From assembly GCA_014376815.1 (NCBI GenBank), contig JACMQV010000136.1, positions 1 through 34,374 of the forward strand: a DNA stretch of 34,374 bases. Reading direction: 5' to 3'. Positions within the stretch are counted from its first letter, which is position 1. Each line of letters opens with the position of its first letter. Positions 1-7,271 of the stretch are shown here, in pieces. A program made the position numbers and the translations under genes. The DNA comes from Cryobacterium sp. (GTDB lineage Bacteria; Actinomycetota; Actinomycetes; Actinomycetales; Microbacteriaceae). The notes under the pieces were generated by a model that saw only the letters and a list, made by a program, of their open reading frames with translations, was not told the origin of the DNA and made no database searches.

Positions 1-117
1 CTCAACTCCAGTCAAGGCTCGAAGTACGCGACGGTGACCGCCATCGTGCTGATGATCCTGGTCACCGTCCTGGCCGTCGAGGGCCTCGCGATGTGGATGC
101 GGCGGGTGTTCCGATGA
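1..117 (+). CDS. ABC transporter permease, C-terminal end (partial, probably phosphonate uptake)
   Basis: Only the last 38 codons are inside the window. They read as a single hydrophobic segment (about residues 10-29 of the fragment) followed by a short basic tail ending RRVFR, which is how inner-membrane permease subunits of ABC importers commonly end. The stop overlaps the ATG of the next gene by 4 bp (ATGA), so it belongs to the same operon as the HpnW-like oxidoreductase and the phosphonatase-like hydrolase. In known genomes that pair is often next to phosphonate transporter genes, which is the main reason for suggesting an aminophosphonate permease. The fragment itself is too short to prove the family. 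Confidence 0.55.
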   Translation, partial: LNSSQGSKYATVTAIVLMILVTVLAVEGLAMWMRRVFR

Positions 118-1265
118 GCGAACGCTTCGATCTGGTTGTCGTCGGTTCCGGCATCGTCGGGCTGGGCGCCGCCTACGCCGCGGTCCGGCGAGGGCTGCGC
201 GTCCTGGTGATCGACCGCAGCACCGAACCGGTGGGTGCAACGGTCCGCAACTTCGGCCACCTCTGCTTCACGCCTCAGTCCGGCGACGCGCTCCGCTACG
301 GGATCGCATCCCGGGAACTCTGGCTCCGCCTCGCCCGCGACGCTGGGTTCTGGCTGCGCGAGTCCGGCACACACGTCATCGCCCGGCACAGCGACGAGTT
401 CGCCCTGCTCGAGGCGTCCGCCGCGCACCTGGCCCGCGGCTTCGGCGAAGGGCCGGCGATCCGGCTGCTCGACGCAGCGGAGATGGCTGCTGCAGTGCCT
501 ATCGAACAGCAGCAACTGACCGGCGGCGCGGTACTCCCCTACGACTTGCAGACAGACCCGCGCACCGCCGCGGCAGCGATCGTCCGTCACCTCGCGTCCC
601 TCGGCGTCGAATTCCGGATGCGCACCTCCGTGGGCCGCGTCGGCACCGGAATCGTCCACACCGGTAGAGGCACCGTCCACGCGGGCACGATCGTGGTCGC
701 GGTCAACCACGACATCGACCAGATCCTCCCGGACCTCGCCGAAGAACGCGGCATCGTCCGCTGCTCGCTCGACATGCTCCGCATCGACATGCCCCTCCCC
801 CGGCCACTGGCGGCACCACTGCTGACCGGTTGGTCCCTCATCCGCTACAGCGCCTTCGCCACGCTGCCCCAGGCAACCTTCGTGCGTGAACGCCTCCACC
901 GTCAGCGACCGGAACTGGCAGCCATCGACCTCAATCAGATGTACACCCAGCTTCCCGACGGAAGCGTCCTCGTCGGCGACTCCCATCACAGGGCTGCAAC
1001 TCCCTCCCCCTTCCAGGACGAGGCAACGGCGGACCTCCTCCTGGCGGAGGCCTCCCGGCTTTTCGGCGCACCGGCCCGTGTGCTCGAGCGATGGCAAGGC
1101 GTCTACGCCAGCGCCCCGACCGAATTCCTGGTGGCGGAGCCGGAACCGGGGGTGGTCGTCCTCGCGGCGACCACCGGCATCGGTATGACCACCGGCCTCG
1201 GCCTCGCCGAAACAACCCTCTCCGAGCACCTCGGCGCTCTCAACCCCACGAAAGGCGCCTCATGA
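114..1265 (+). CDS. FAD-dependent oxidoreductase, HpnW-type (TIGR03364-like), proposed aminophosphonate oxidase
   Basis: A 383-residue flavoprotein of the DAO (glycine/D-amino-acid oxidase) superfamily. The N-terminus carries the Rossmann dinucleotide motif GSGIVG (residues 11-16), an acidic/basic strand end (VIDRS) and a conserved ATVRNFGH segment; the C-terminus has ATTGIGMTTGLGLAE, the second FAD-binding region. I chose ATG 114, which overlaps the upstream stop by 4 bp, over an upstream in-frame ATG at 93 that would extend into the permease. This family is known to co-occur with phosphonatase-like hydrolases and phosphonate transporters and is proposed to oxidise an aminophosphonate to the matching phosphono-aldehyde. 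Both neighbours fit. The substrate cannot be read from the sequence. Confidence 0.85.
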   Translation: MSERFDLVVVGSGIVGLGAAYAAVRRGLRVLVIDRSTEPVGATVRNFGHLCFTPQSGDALRYGIASRELWLRLARDAGFWLRESGTHVIARHSDEFALLEASAAHLARGFGEGPAIRLLDAAEMAAAVPIEQQQLTGGAVLPYDLQTDPRTAAAAIVRHLASLGVEFRMRTSVGRVGTGIVHTGRGTVHAGTIVVAVNHDIDQILPDLAEERGIVRCSLDMLRIDMPLPRPLAAPLLTGWSLIRYSAFATLPQATFVRERLHRQRPELAAIDLNQMYTQLPDGSVLVGDSHHRAATPSPFQDEATADLLLAEASRLFGAPARVLERWQGVYASAPTEFLVAEPEPGVVVLAATTGIGMTTGLGLAETTLSEHLGALNPTKGAS

Positions 1266-1984
1266 CGCTGCCCACCCACATCCCAACCACCACCGGTTCC
1301 GCCCTCCACGGCATTGAGCTCGTCGTCTTCGACATGGCGGGAACCACCGTCAGCGACGACGGTGTCGTCGAGACAGCCTTCCAGCGCGCTGCGGAGCGCA
1401 CCCACGTCGTCGCGCACCTCTCGCCGGCGGACGCACTCGCCTATGTTCGCCAGACGATGGGAATGTCGAAAATCGACGTCTTCACCTACCTCGCCGACGG
1501 CGACATCACCGCGGCCGCACGGGCCACCGCCGCATTCGAGGACGCCTACGCCGAGCTGATCGAAGAACACGGGGCCGCCGAAATCCCCGGTTCCGAAGCG
1601 CTGATCCGTCATCTCATCGCCGACGGTATGAAAGTGGCCCTGACCACCGGCTTCGCACCGGTGACCCGCGACGCGATCCTCCGCTCCCTCGGGTGGATCG
1701 ACCTCGTCGATATCGCCCTGTCCCCCGTCGACGCCGGCCGTGGCCGCCCCACCCCCGACCTCGTCCTCACCGCGGCGCTCCGGGCGGGGGTCAGCGCGAT
1801 GAGCGCCGTCGCCGTACTGGGCGACACGGCCAGCGACGTCCGTTCCGGTCGCGCCGCCGGGGCGGGACTGGTCATCGGGGTCCTCAGCGGATCCCACGGG
1901 CGGGCCGCCCTGGAGGAGGCCGGCGCGGACGCCGTCATCGACGACGTGACGCTGCTGCCCTCGCTTGCCCCCGTCACCGGATGA
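1262..1984 (+). CDS. Phosphonatase-like HAD hydrolase (TIGR03351-like)
   Basis: A 240-residue HAD-superfamily enzyme. Motif I is FDMAGTTV (residues 23-30), with Asp24 as likely nucleophile and the Ala/Gly pair typical of phosphonatases rather than the usual second Asp. The cap domain keeps MGMSKID with Lys70 at the place of the Schiff-base lysine of PhnX. Motif II is ALTTGF (about 126-131), motif III has Arg in place of Lys (GRGRPTPD, about 159-166), motif IV is GDTASD (188-193). These features support cleavage of a C-P bond in a phosphono-aldehyde made by the preceding oxidase. The start ATG 1262 overlaps the upstream stop by 4 bp. It may act on phosphonoacetaldehyde or a substituted relative; this cannot be decided here. 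Confidence 0.85.
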   Translation: MTLPTHIPTTTGSALHGIELVVFDMAGTTVSDDGVVETAFQRAAERTHVVAHLSPADALAYVRQTMGMSKIDVFTYLADGDITAAARATAAFEDAYAELIEEHGAAEIPGSEALIRHLIADGMKVALTTGFAPVTRDAILRSLGWIDLVDIALSPVDAGRGRPTPDLVLTAALRAGVSAMSAVAVLGDTASDVRSGRAAGAGLVIGVLSGSHGRAALEEAGADAVIDDVTLLPSLAPVTG

Positions 1985-2329
1985 CCCTGTTCTGCGGATG
2001 AAGTCAGGGTCGGCGATGACGACTCGCGAGCCTCGTCTCAAGAACTCGTCGGCGCGACCGTCACTCTCGACCAACTCGACGAGGGAATCCGTCGCTCCGG
2101 GCCCGGTGGACCAGTCCGAATCGCGGTCGATCCGCGGTGAGGCCGGCCCACCTCGTGACGCAAACACGGAGATTTTCGCGCCACGCCGCATCCGTTGCCC
2201 GCCAAACGGCGTGTCGCGAAAAAACTCCTCAGTTGGGCACGGCGGCGGATGCCCGCAGCACCGGGTCTGAACGCGCTCGACCACCGGAATGGCGTGGCCG
2301 TGCCGCACTCCCTACCGGCAGATCGAGAC
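1985..2329. other. Convergent intergenic region without a convincing gene
   Basis: This 345-bp gap separates the phosphonatase-like gene (+) from deoC (-), both ending here. It holds one strong inverted repeat (2173-2222, listed separately). On the minus strand, about 2130-1995, a reading frame looks protein-like (it includes DSDWSTGPGATDSLVELVE) but has no credible start and runs on antisense through the hydrolase gene, so it is at best a decayed remnant. I see no RNA gene. Confidence 0.5.
2173..2222. repeat. Long imperfect inverted repeat (hairpin) between convergent genes
   Basis: The left arm 2173-2188 (TTTTCGCGCCACGCCG) and the right arm 2207-2222 (CGGCGTGTCGCGAAAA) pair over 16 positions with one mismatch (2181/2214), around an 18-nt loop. 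It lies between two convergent genes, where a bidirectional terminator would be expected. However the T run is on the 5' side and the A run on the 3' side in both reading directions, so the U tract would sit inside the stem base rather than after it. A classical intrinsic terminator is therefore not supported. Confidence 0.7.
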
Positions 2330-3058
2330 CTAGTAGCTGCCGGCCGTTTCGTCCGAGGTGGCGCCGGAGAGCAGTGCCGCGCTGCCGGAGACGCCGAGGC
2401 GGGTCGCGCCCGCGGCGATCAGGGCCCGGGCGTCGGCGAAGCTGCGCACCCCGCCCGAGGCCTTCACCTGCGCCCGGTCACCCACAGCCTGCTTCATCAG
2501 GCGCACCGCGTGCACGGTCGCCCCGCCCGCGGGGTGGAAACCGGTGGAGGTCTTGACGAAGTCGGCCCCCGCGGCGACGGAGGCCTGGCAGGCGGCGACG
2601 ATCTCCCCATCGGTCAGCGCCGCGGATTCGATGATCACCTTGAGCACTGCCGGTGCGGGAACGCGGGCCCGCACGGCCGCGATGTCGGCCTGCACCTCGG
2701 TGAACCGGCCGGACTTCACCGCACCGATATCGATGACCATGTCGATCTCGTCGGCGCCCTGCTCGATGGAGAGGGCGGCTTCGGCGGCCTTGATAATGCT
2801 GTGGTGCTTTCCACTGGGGAAACCGCAGACGACGGCGACCTTGAGGTCGGCGCCGGCGGGGATGCAGAGCGGCAGCATCGACGGGGAGACACAGACCGAA
2901 TAGGCGCCGAGCTCGATGGCCTCGGCAATGAGCGCGGCGACGTCGGCGGCGGTGGCCTCGGGCTTCAAGAGGGTGTGGTCGATGCGGCGGGCGACGCTCG
3001 CGGCGTCACGGGAGCTGGTGGATACGGTGCTGGTGGATACGGTGCTGGTGGATGTCAT
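2330..3058 (-). CDS. deoC: Deoxyribose-phosphate aldolase
   Basis: A 242-residue class I aldolase that cleaves 2-deoxy-D-ribose 5-phosphate into glyceraldehyde 3-phosphate and acetaldehyde in deoxynucleoside breakdown. The diagnostic residues are all present: DHTLLKPEA near the N-terminus (27-35), Asp110 in MVIDIGA, the Schiff-base Lys169 in DFVKTSTGF, and Lys199 in VKASGGVR. An AAGGACG ribosome site lies about 10 nt before ATG 3058. The first 18 residues are a Ser/Thr-rich repeat (STVST twice) encoded by a 15-bp tandem repeat, outside the conserved fold. It stands alone, without deoA or deoB, but near a ribose operon in the same window. Confidence 0.95.
   Translation of the reverse strand: MTSTSTVSTSTVSTSSRDAASVARRIDHTLLKPEATAADVAALIAEAIELGAYSVCVSPSMLPLCIPAGADLKVAVVCGFPSGKHHSIIKAAEAALSIEQGADEIDMVIDIGAVKSGRFTEVQADIAAVRARVPAPAVLKVIIESAALTDGEIVAACQASVAAGADFVKTSTGFHPAGGATVHAVRLMKQAVGDRAQVKASGGVRSFADARALIAAGATRLGVSGSAALLSGATSDETAGSY
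3015..3052. repeat. 15-bp tandem repeat in the deoC start region
   Basis: The unit GGTGGATACGGTGCT occurs twice in tandem and is followed by a partial third copy (GGTGGAT). On the coding strand it encodes the repeated STVST block at the DeoC N-terminus. The period is five codons, so gain or loss of a unit would keep the frame. Confidence 0.8.
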
Positions 3059-3304
3059 AATGGTGCGTCCTTAAATGGTGACGGATTCGGGGGTGCCGTG
3101 CGCGCGTCGGGCCATCGTCGCCGGATACGGCTGCGGCTGCGGCACCCGCGGCGGCGCGGAACCTCGGACCTCTGCCCGATTCGCCGAACTCCATAACCGA
3201 CACTACGCGTCCGTCGAGTCCCGCCTCGGTCGGCCCTGTCCACAACGTGCCGAACCCACACCGCGCCGGGACGTCACACCGACCCCGTGCCGACGCGGCG
3301 GGCC

Positions 3305-3330
3305 GGTCAGGCGGCGGGGTCAGGCGGCGG
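3305..3330. repeat. Perfect 13-bp tandem duplication at the stop of the PNPOx-family gene
   Basis: GGTCAGGCGGCGG occurs twice back to back. The copy at 3318-3330 holds the stop codon (TCA at 3320-3322) of the gene read on the minus strand; the other copy lies just downstream. The 13-bp period is out of frame, so this looks like a slippage or short duplication event. Confidence 0.75.
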
Positions 3331-3847
3331 GAAGGTCGTACCGGTGGCGCACGTGCCGGCGGTCGTGGCTGGCCTGCCAGAACTCCACTTCGAGCGGCCG
3401 TACGGCGTAGAGCTGCCAGGTCGGGTTCGGTGAACCGTCCGCGCTCGGGCGCTCGTCCCAGTCGGCCGCGGACGCCTCCGCGGACAGTTCGACGACCGTG
3501 CCGACCACGCGCACCTGGCGGCCGAGGGCCGACCAGAAGAAATTCATGGCGGCCCGCGGATGTTCCGTCAGCTCCCGGCCCTTGCGTGACGCCCTCGAGG
3601 TGGCGAAGTGCCACCCCTCGGCGTCGATGTTCTTCAAGATCATCATTCTCGACGACACCGCACCGGCCGCGTCAGAGGTGGAGAGGGTGAACGCGTGCGG
3701 CTGCCGCACGCCGGCCGCGAGCGCAGCGCCCAGCCAGTCCCGGAACAGGTCGGCCGGGGCCGACGGGGCCGTGGCCGGGTCGAAGACGGGCAGATCAACG
3801 GGAAAATCCGGCAGGGAACGCAGCATGCTGCGGAATGATTCGCTCAC
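3320..3847 (-). CDS. Pyridoxamine 5'-phosphate oxidase family flavoprotein (short form)
   Basis: A 175-residue FMN-binding split-barrel protein related to PdxH/PhzG. Landmarks are AFTLSTSDAAGAVSSRMMILKN (start of the barrel), FATSRASRKGRELTEHPRA (phosphate/FMN region, residues about 81-99), NFFWSALGRQVRVVG and the C-terminal EFWQASHDRRHVRHRYDL. It is about 40 residues shorter than E. coli PdxH: the stretch between the barrel and the C-terminal EFWQ motif is compressed and the usual RL-P ending is missing. It may oxidise another PLP-like or small substrate. The GTG start at 3847 is supported by a TAGGCT hexamer ending 6 nt before it, which implies a leaderless mRNA. Confidence 0.8.
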   Translation of the reverse strand: MSESFRSMLRSLPDFPVDLPVFDPATAPSAPADLFRDWLGAALAAGVRQPHAFTLSTSDAAGAVSSRMMILKNIDAEGWHFATSRASRKGRELTEHPRAAMNFFWSALGRQVRVVGTVVELSAEASAADWDERPSADGSPNPTWQLYAVRPLEVEFWQASHDRRHVRHRYDLPAA

Positions 3848-3853
3848 GCCGCG

Positions 3854-3859
3854 AGCCTA
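3854..3859 (-). promoter_or_regulatory. -10 hexamer for leaderless transcription of the PNPOx-family gene
   Basis: On the minus strand TAGGCT is followed by exactly 6 nt and then the GTG start (3847). The TSS would fall on or next to the start codon, so no leader or ribosome site is expected, and none is seen. The same spacing recurs before the genes at 10793 and 25050, and with 7 nt before the gene at 20088. Confidence 0.55.
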
Positions 3860-3924
3860 GTGCGCGTTCCCGGCCGGATCCTGACCGGTGATTGAACCTG
3901 CAGCCTGGAATCAGGCGGAGAGCA

Positions 3925-4308
3925 TCAGAATGAGACTCCGCAGACCAACGCCGCGTTGGCGAACGGCGTGGCCTCACCCGTGCGGATGAAGAGCTTCGCC
4001 GAGGCGGAGAGGTCCTTCAGTTCCGCGTGGCTGATGTACTCGATCCCGTCGAACCGCTCGGCCAGCCAGGCCCCGGCGGGAGCGCTCTTCGCTTCCTCCG
4101 CCGCCACGCACCCCTGGAACACCATCTCTTCCAGGAGGGCGTCGAGCACCTGTTCGAACCGCGGAATGCCGTGCACCAGCGCCAGGTCGATCACGGGAAC
4201 CCCTCGCGGGATCGGCATGCCGCAGTCCGCGAGGAGAACGACATCCGTGTGGCCGAGCCGGGCCAGTGCGCCCGACAGCTCGGCGTTCAGGATGCCCCGC
4301 CGCTTCAC
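3925..4308 (-). CDS. rbsD: D-ribose pyranase
   Basis: A 127-residue RbsD/FucU-family mutarotase that interconverts beta-pyran and beta-furan ribose so ribokinase can use it. The N-terminus RRGILNAELSGALARLGHTD places His20, the family's catalytic histidine, and Asp28 follows in LADCGMPIP. The C-terminus has the FIRTGEATPFANAALVCGV block that closes the sugar site. The GTG start at 4308 overlaps the rbsK stop (GTGA); an upstream extension would run antisense-like through rbsK and has no RbsD similarity. It is the last gene of the rbs operon. Confidence 0.92.
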   Translation of the reverse strand: MKRRGILNAELSGALARLGHTDVVLLADCGMPIPRGVPVIDLALVHGIPRFEQVLDALLEEMVFQGCVAAEEAKSAPAGAWLAERFDGIEYISHAELKDLSASAKLFIRTGEATPFANAALVCGVSF

Positions 4309-5279
4309 GCGGGCACCTTGGCGTTCACCGTCGGCAGCACATCGGCCAGCGTCGGATACGATGTCTGGGTTCCGCGGCCCTGCACCGCGAAGGCCCCGAC
4401 CCGCACCGCCAGTCGAACGGCCTGCGAGAGGGGCACCCCGGCAGCCAGCTGAGCGCTCAGCGCGCCGACGAAGGCATCGCCGGCCCCCGAGCTGTCGACG
4501 GCGACGACCGTGGGCGAGGCCACGTTGTGGGTGCCGTCCCGGTCGGCGCAGATGGCTCCCTTGGCGCCACGGGTCAGCACGACGGATGCGACGCCCCACT
4601 CCCGCAGCCGGGCGACCAGCTCGGCGTCCTCGGTCGGGATGATCAGGTGCGGTGCCAGCTGCGCGAGCACGAGCGCGGCCTCGTGCTCGTTCACGACCAG
4701 CGGGTCCGCGCGGCGGATCGCCGCGGCGTCCAGCGGGATCACGGGGGCCAGGTTCAGCACCACGCGGCCCGTGGCTAGCCGCGTGGCGGCGACGATGCCC
4801 GCGGCGGGGATCTCGCCCTGGAGCACCACCACGGCGGCCGCCGCGATGACGGCCGCGCTGGCCTGGACGGCCTCGGTCCCCATCAGCGCGTTGGCGCCGG
4901 GGATGACGACGATCGTGTTCTCGCCGTCGTCGGCCACCGTGACCAGGGCCAGCCCGGTGGGACCGTCGACCGTACGCACGGCCGACTGGTCGACGCCCGC
5001 GCTGGTCAGGATCGCGGTAGCGACCTGGGCCTGCGAGTCCCGGCCGACGGCGCCGACCATCCGGACGGAGGCTCCCAGCTGGGCCGCGGCGACGGCCTGG
5101 TTGGCCCCCTTGCCGCCGGGCAGGAACTCCATCGACGAGCCGATGAGAGTCTCGCCCGGCTGCGGGTGCCGGTCGATCCGGATCAGCTGGTCGACGTTGA
5201 TGGATCCGACGACGACCACCGACCCGGGCTCGGTGGTGCCGGGAGGTGAGGCGAGTGCGGTACCGGTGAAGTCACTCAC
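4305..5279 (-). CDS. rbsK: Ribokinase
   Basis: A 324-residue PfkB-family kinase that phosphorylates D-ribose to ribose 5-phosphate. Residues 24-30 VGSINVD and 55-60 GGKGAN form the substrate-side signature; GAGDAF at 265-270 is the second PfkB signature with Asp268 as catalytic base. The first 20 residues are a low-complexity extension. The GTG start (5279) overlaps the rbsB stop by 4 bp, and the stop overlaps rbsD in the same way, so rbsB-rbsK-rbsD are translationally coupled. No other ribokinase was found in the window, so it may also serve the ribose released by the nucleoside hydrolase at 23901-24848. Confidence 0.93.
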   Translation of the reverse strand: MSDFTGTALASPPGTTEPGSVVVVGSINVDQLIRIDRHPQPGETLIGSSMEFLPGGKGANQAVAAAQLGASVRMVGAVGRDSQAQVATAILTSAGVDQSAVRTVDGPTGLALVTVADDGENTIVVIPGANALMGTEAVQASAAVIAAAAVVVLQGEIPAAGIVAATRLATGRVVLNLAPVIPLDAAAIRRADPLVVNEHEAALVLAQLAPHLIIPTEDAELVARLREWGVASVVLTRGAKGAICADRDGTHNVASPTVVAVDSSGAGDAFVGALSAQLAAGVPLSQAVRLAVRVGAFAVQGRGTQTSYPTLADVLPTVNAKVPA

Positions 5280-6217
5280 TTGGCGAAGTCGCCGACATTC
5301 GTCTTGGTGACGGAGACGACCTCGACGGGAACGGTCTTCTCGATCTTCTCACCCTTGATGGCCTTGACGGCCAGTTCGATGGCCAGCTTGCCGAGTTCGG
5401 CCGGCTGCTGCGCGATGGTGGCGACGAGGGTGCCGGCCTTGATGGCGGCGAGTCCGTCGGAGGTGCCGTCGAAGCCGACGACGGAGACCTCCGCGCCGGC
5501 CTTGGCGCCGAGGGCCTGGATGGCACCGAGCGCCATTTCATCGTTCTCGGCGAAGAGGCCGGTCACGCCCGGGTTGGCCTGCAGCAGGTTGGTCGTGACG
5601 TCGAGCGCGGCTGCCCGGTCGAAGTTCGCCGTCTGCTTGGCGACCACGGTGATCTCGGGGTAGGCCTTCATGCCCTCCTCGAAGCCGGCCCCGCGGTCGC
5701 GGCTGGCCGACGTTCCGGAGACACCCTGCAGGTGGATGACGCTGCCCTTCTCGCCCATGGCCTTGGCGAGTTCGTCGGCGGCCTGGCGTCCCCCGGCCAC
5801 GTTGTCGCTGGCGACGAGGGAGGCGGGGTCGGCGCCGTTGGCCGTCCGGTCCACTCCGATGACCGGGATGCCGCCCTTGATCAGGGCGTTCACGGCCGAT
5901 GCGGCGGCGTCCGAGTCCACCGGGTTCACGATGACGGCCTTGGTGCTGCCGGAGGCGGCGGTCGCGAGCTGGTTGGCCTGGGTGGCCGAATCGTTCTGCG
6001 CGTCGACGATGTTGAGCTGCACTCCGGCGTCCTTGGCGGCGGCCTGGGCGCCGTCGCGCAGCTCCACGAAGAACGGGTTGTTCAGGGTGGAGATGGCCAT
6101 CACGATCTTGTCGCCGGAGGCCTCGCCGCCGCCGCGGCCACAGGCGGTGGTTCCGGCCAGGATCAGGGCCGCGGTGGCGGTCAGTGCTGCGATTTTAAGG
6201 AACGAGGACGACTTCAT
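5276..6217 (-). CDS. rbsB: Ribose ABC transporter substrate-binding lipoprotein
   Basis: A 313-residue periplasmic-binding-protein-type sugar binder, anchored as a lipoprotein. A basic start, a hydrophobic core and the sequence LAGTTACG give a signal peptide with Cys26 as probable lipidated residue; the lipobox is somewhat degenerate (Thr rather than Leu at -3). The mature part begins with AISTLNNPFFVELRDGAQ, the conserved first strand and helix of the RbsB family, and contains VNPVDSDAA and FAENDEMALGAIQALG. An AGGAAA ribosome site precedes ATG 6217. A C-rich mRNA tract just upstream (6230-6259 on the other strand) separates it from rbsC. Confidence 0.93.
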   Translation of the reverse strand: MKSSSFLKIAALTATAALILAGTTACGRGGGEASGDKIVMAISTLNNPFFVELRDGAQAAAKDAGVQLNIVDAQNDSATQANQLATAASGSTKAVIVNPVDSDAAASAVNALIKGGIPVIGVDRTANGADPASLVASDNVAGGRQAADELAKAMGEKGSVIHLQGVSGTSASRDRGAGFEEGMKAYPEITVVAKQTANFDRAAALDVTTNLLQANPGVTGLFAENDEMALGAIQALGAKAGAEVSVVGFDGTSDGLAAIKAGTLVATIAQQPAELGKLAIELAVKAIKGEKIEKTVPVEVVSVTKTNVGDFAK

Positions 6218-6229
6218 TGTGTTTCCTTT

Positions 6230-6259
6230 GGGTGGGGATGGGGTGGGGATGGGGTGGGG
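6230..6259 (+). repeat. G-rich 11-bp repeat between rbsC and rbsB
   Basis: Six G-tracts of 3-4 bases separated by T or AT arise from a repeated 11-bp unit, GGGGTGGGGAT. The rbs operon is read from the other strand, so its mRNA carries a C-rich tract just before the rbsB ribosome site, while the non-template-side DNA could form a G-quadruplex. Confidence 0.7.
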
Positions 6260-6288
6260 AAAAAGTGACGGATGCCGGCCGCGGTGGG

Positions 6289-7260
6289 TCAGCTGCTGCG
6301 CGTCTTGCGGCGCAGCACGTCCACGCCGACGGCGAGGGCGATCACGAGGCCGATGACGACCTGCTGCCAGAACGAGGTGACGTTGAGCAGGTTGAGGCCG
6401 TTGCGGATGACGACGAGCACCAGGGCGCCGACGAAGGTGCCCGAGATCTTGCCGAGGCCGCCCGACAGGGAGGCGCCGCCGATGACGACCGCGGCGATGG
6501 CGTCGAGTTCGTAGCCGGCCGCCGCCTGCGGCTGGGCGGAGTCGAGGCGACCGGCCAGCAGCAGCCCGGCGAGGGCGGCGAAGAGGCCGGCCAGGGCGAA
6601 CACGGTGACGAGGATGCGTTTGACGGGCAGTCCCGACAGGCGCGCCGCCTCGGCGTTGCCGCCGACGGCGTACATGGACCGGCCGACCACGGTGCGGTTG
6701 AGCAGGAACGAGGCCGCCAGGGCCGCGAGCAGCAGGATCACGATCGGCATCGGCACGGGGCCGAGGTTGCCGCCGAGGAAGGAGACCTCGGCGGCGGTCT
6801 TGATCGGCCGGCCGTCGGAGATGACGAGGGTCAGGCCGCGGGCGACGCTGAGCATGGCGAGGGTGGCGATGAAGGAGGGCAGCTTGCCGTAGGCGTTGGC
6901 CAGCCCGTTGATGACGCCGGCCAGCAGGCCGACCGCCAGGCCGCCGAGGAGGGCGAACCAGCCGGGGAGGCCGCCGCTGGCGAAGAGCCAGCCGGACGAC
7001 ATGGCCGACAGTGCCGCGACGGCGCCCACCGACAGGTCGATCCCGCCGGCGACGATGACGAAGGTCATGCCGAAGGCCAGCACTGCCACGGTGGACACCT
7101 GGATGCCGATATTGAGCAGGTTCTGCGCGGTCAGGAAGTCGGGGGTCGCGATGAACAGGGCGAGGCAGAGAACGACGAGGCCGACCAGGGCGCCGTTGTT
7201 GGCGAGGAACTTCTTGTAGTCGAGGCCGCGGCGCTTCGCCGGCAGGGTTGTGGTGGACAT
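6289..7260 (-). CDS. rbsC: Ribose ABC transporter permease
   Basis: A 323-residue integral membrane protein of the BPD_transp_2 family (RbsC/AraH/XylH). It shows about eight to ten hydrophobic segments from residue 25 on, the family motif VIVAGGIDLSVGAV (about 67-80) and the cytoplasmic loop PSFIATLAMLSVARGL that docks on the ATPase, followed by AVVIGGASLSGGLGKISGT near the C-terminus. It starts 11 nt after the rbsA stop, and a 71-nt gap separates it from rbsB. It would form the pore for ribose uptake with RbsA and RbsB. Confidence 0.93.
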   Translation of the reverse strand: MSTTTLPAKRRGLDYKKFLANNGALVGLVVLCLALFIATPDFLTAQNLLNIGIQVSTVAVLAFGMTFVIVAGGIDLSVGAVAALSAMSSGWLFASGGLPGWFALLGGLAVGLLAGVINGLANAYGKLPSFIATLAMLSVARGLTLVISDGRPIKTAAEVSFLGGNLGPVPMPIVILLLAALAASFLLNRTVVGRSMYAVGGNAEAARLSGLPVKRILVTVFALAGLFAALAGLLLAGRLDSAQPQAAAGYELDAIAAVVIGGASLSGGLGKISGTFVGALVLVVIRNGLNLLNVTSFWQQVVIGLVIALAVGVDVLRRKTRSS

Positions 7261-7271
7261 GGTGTGGTTCC

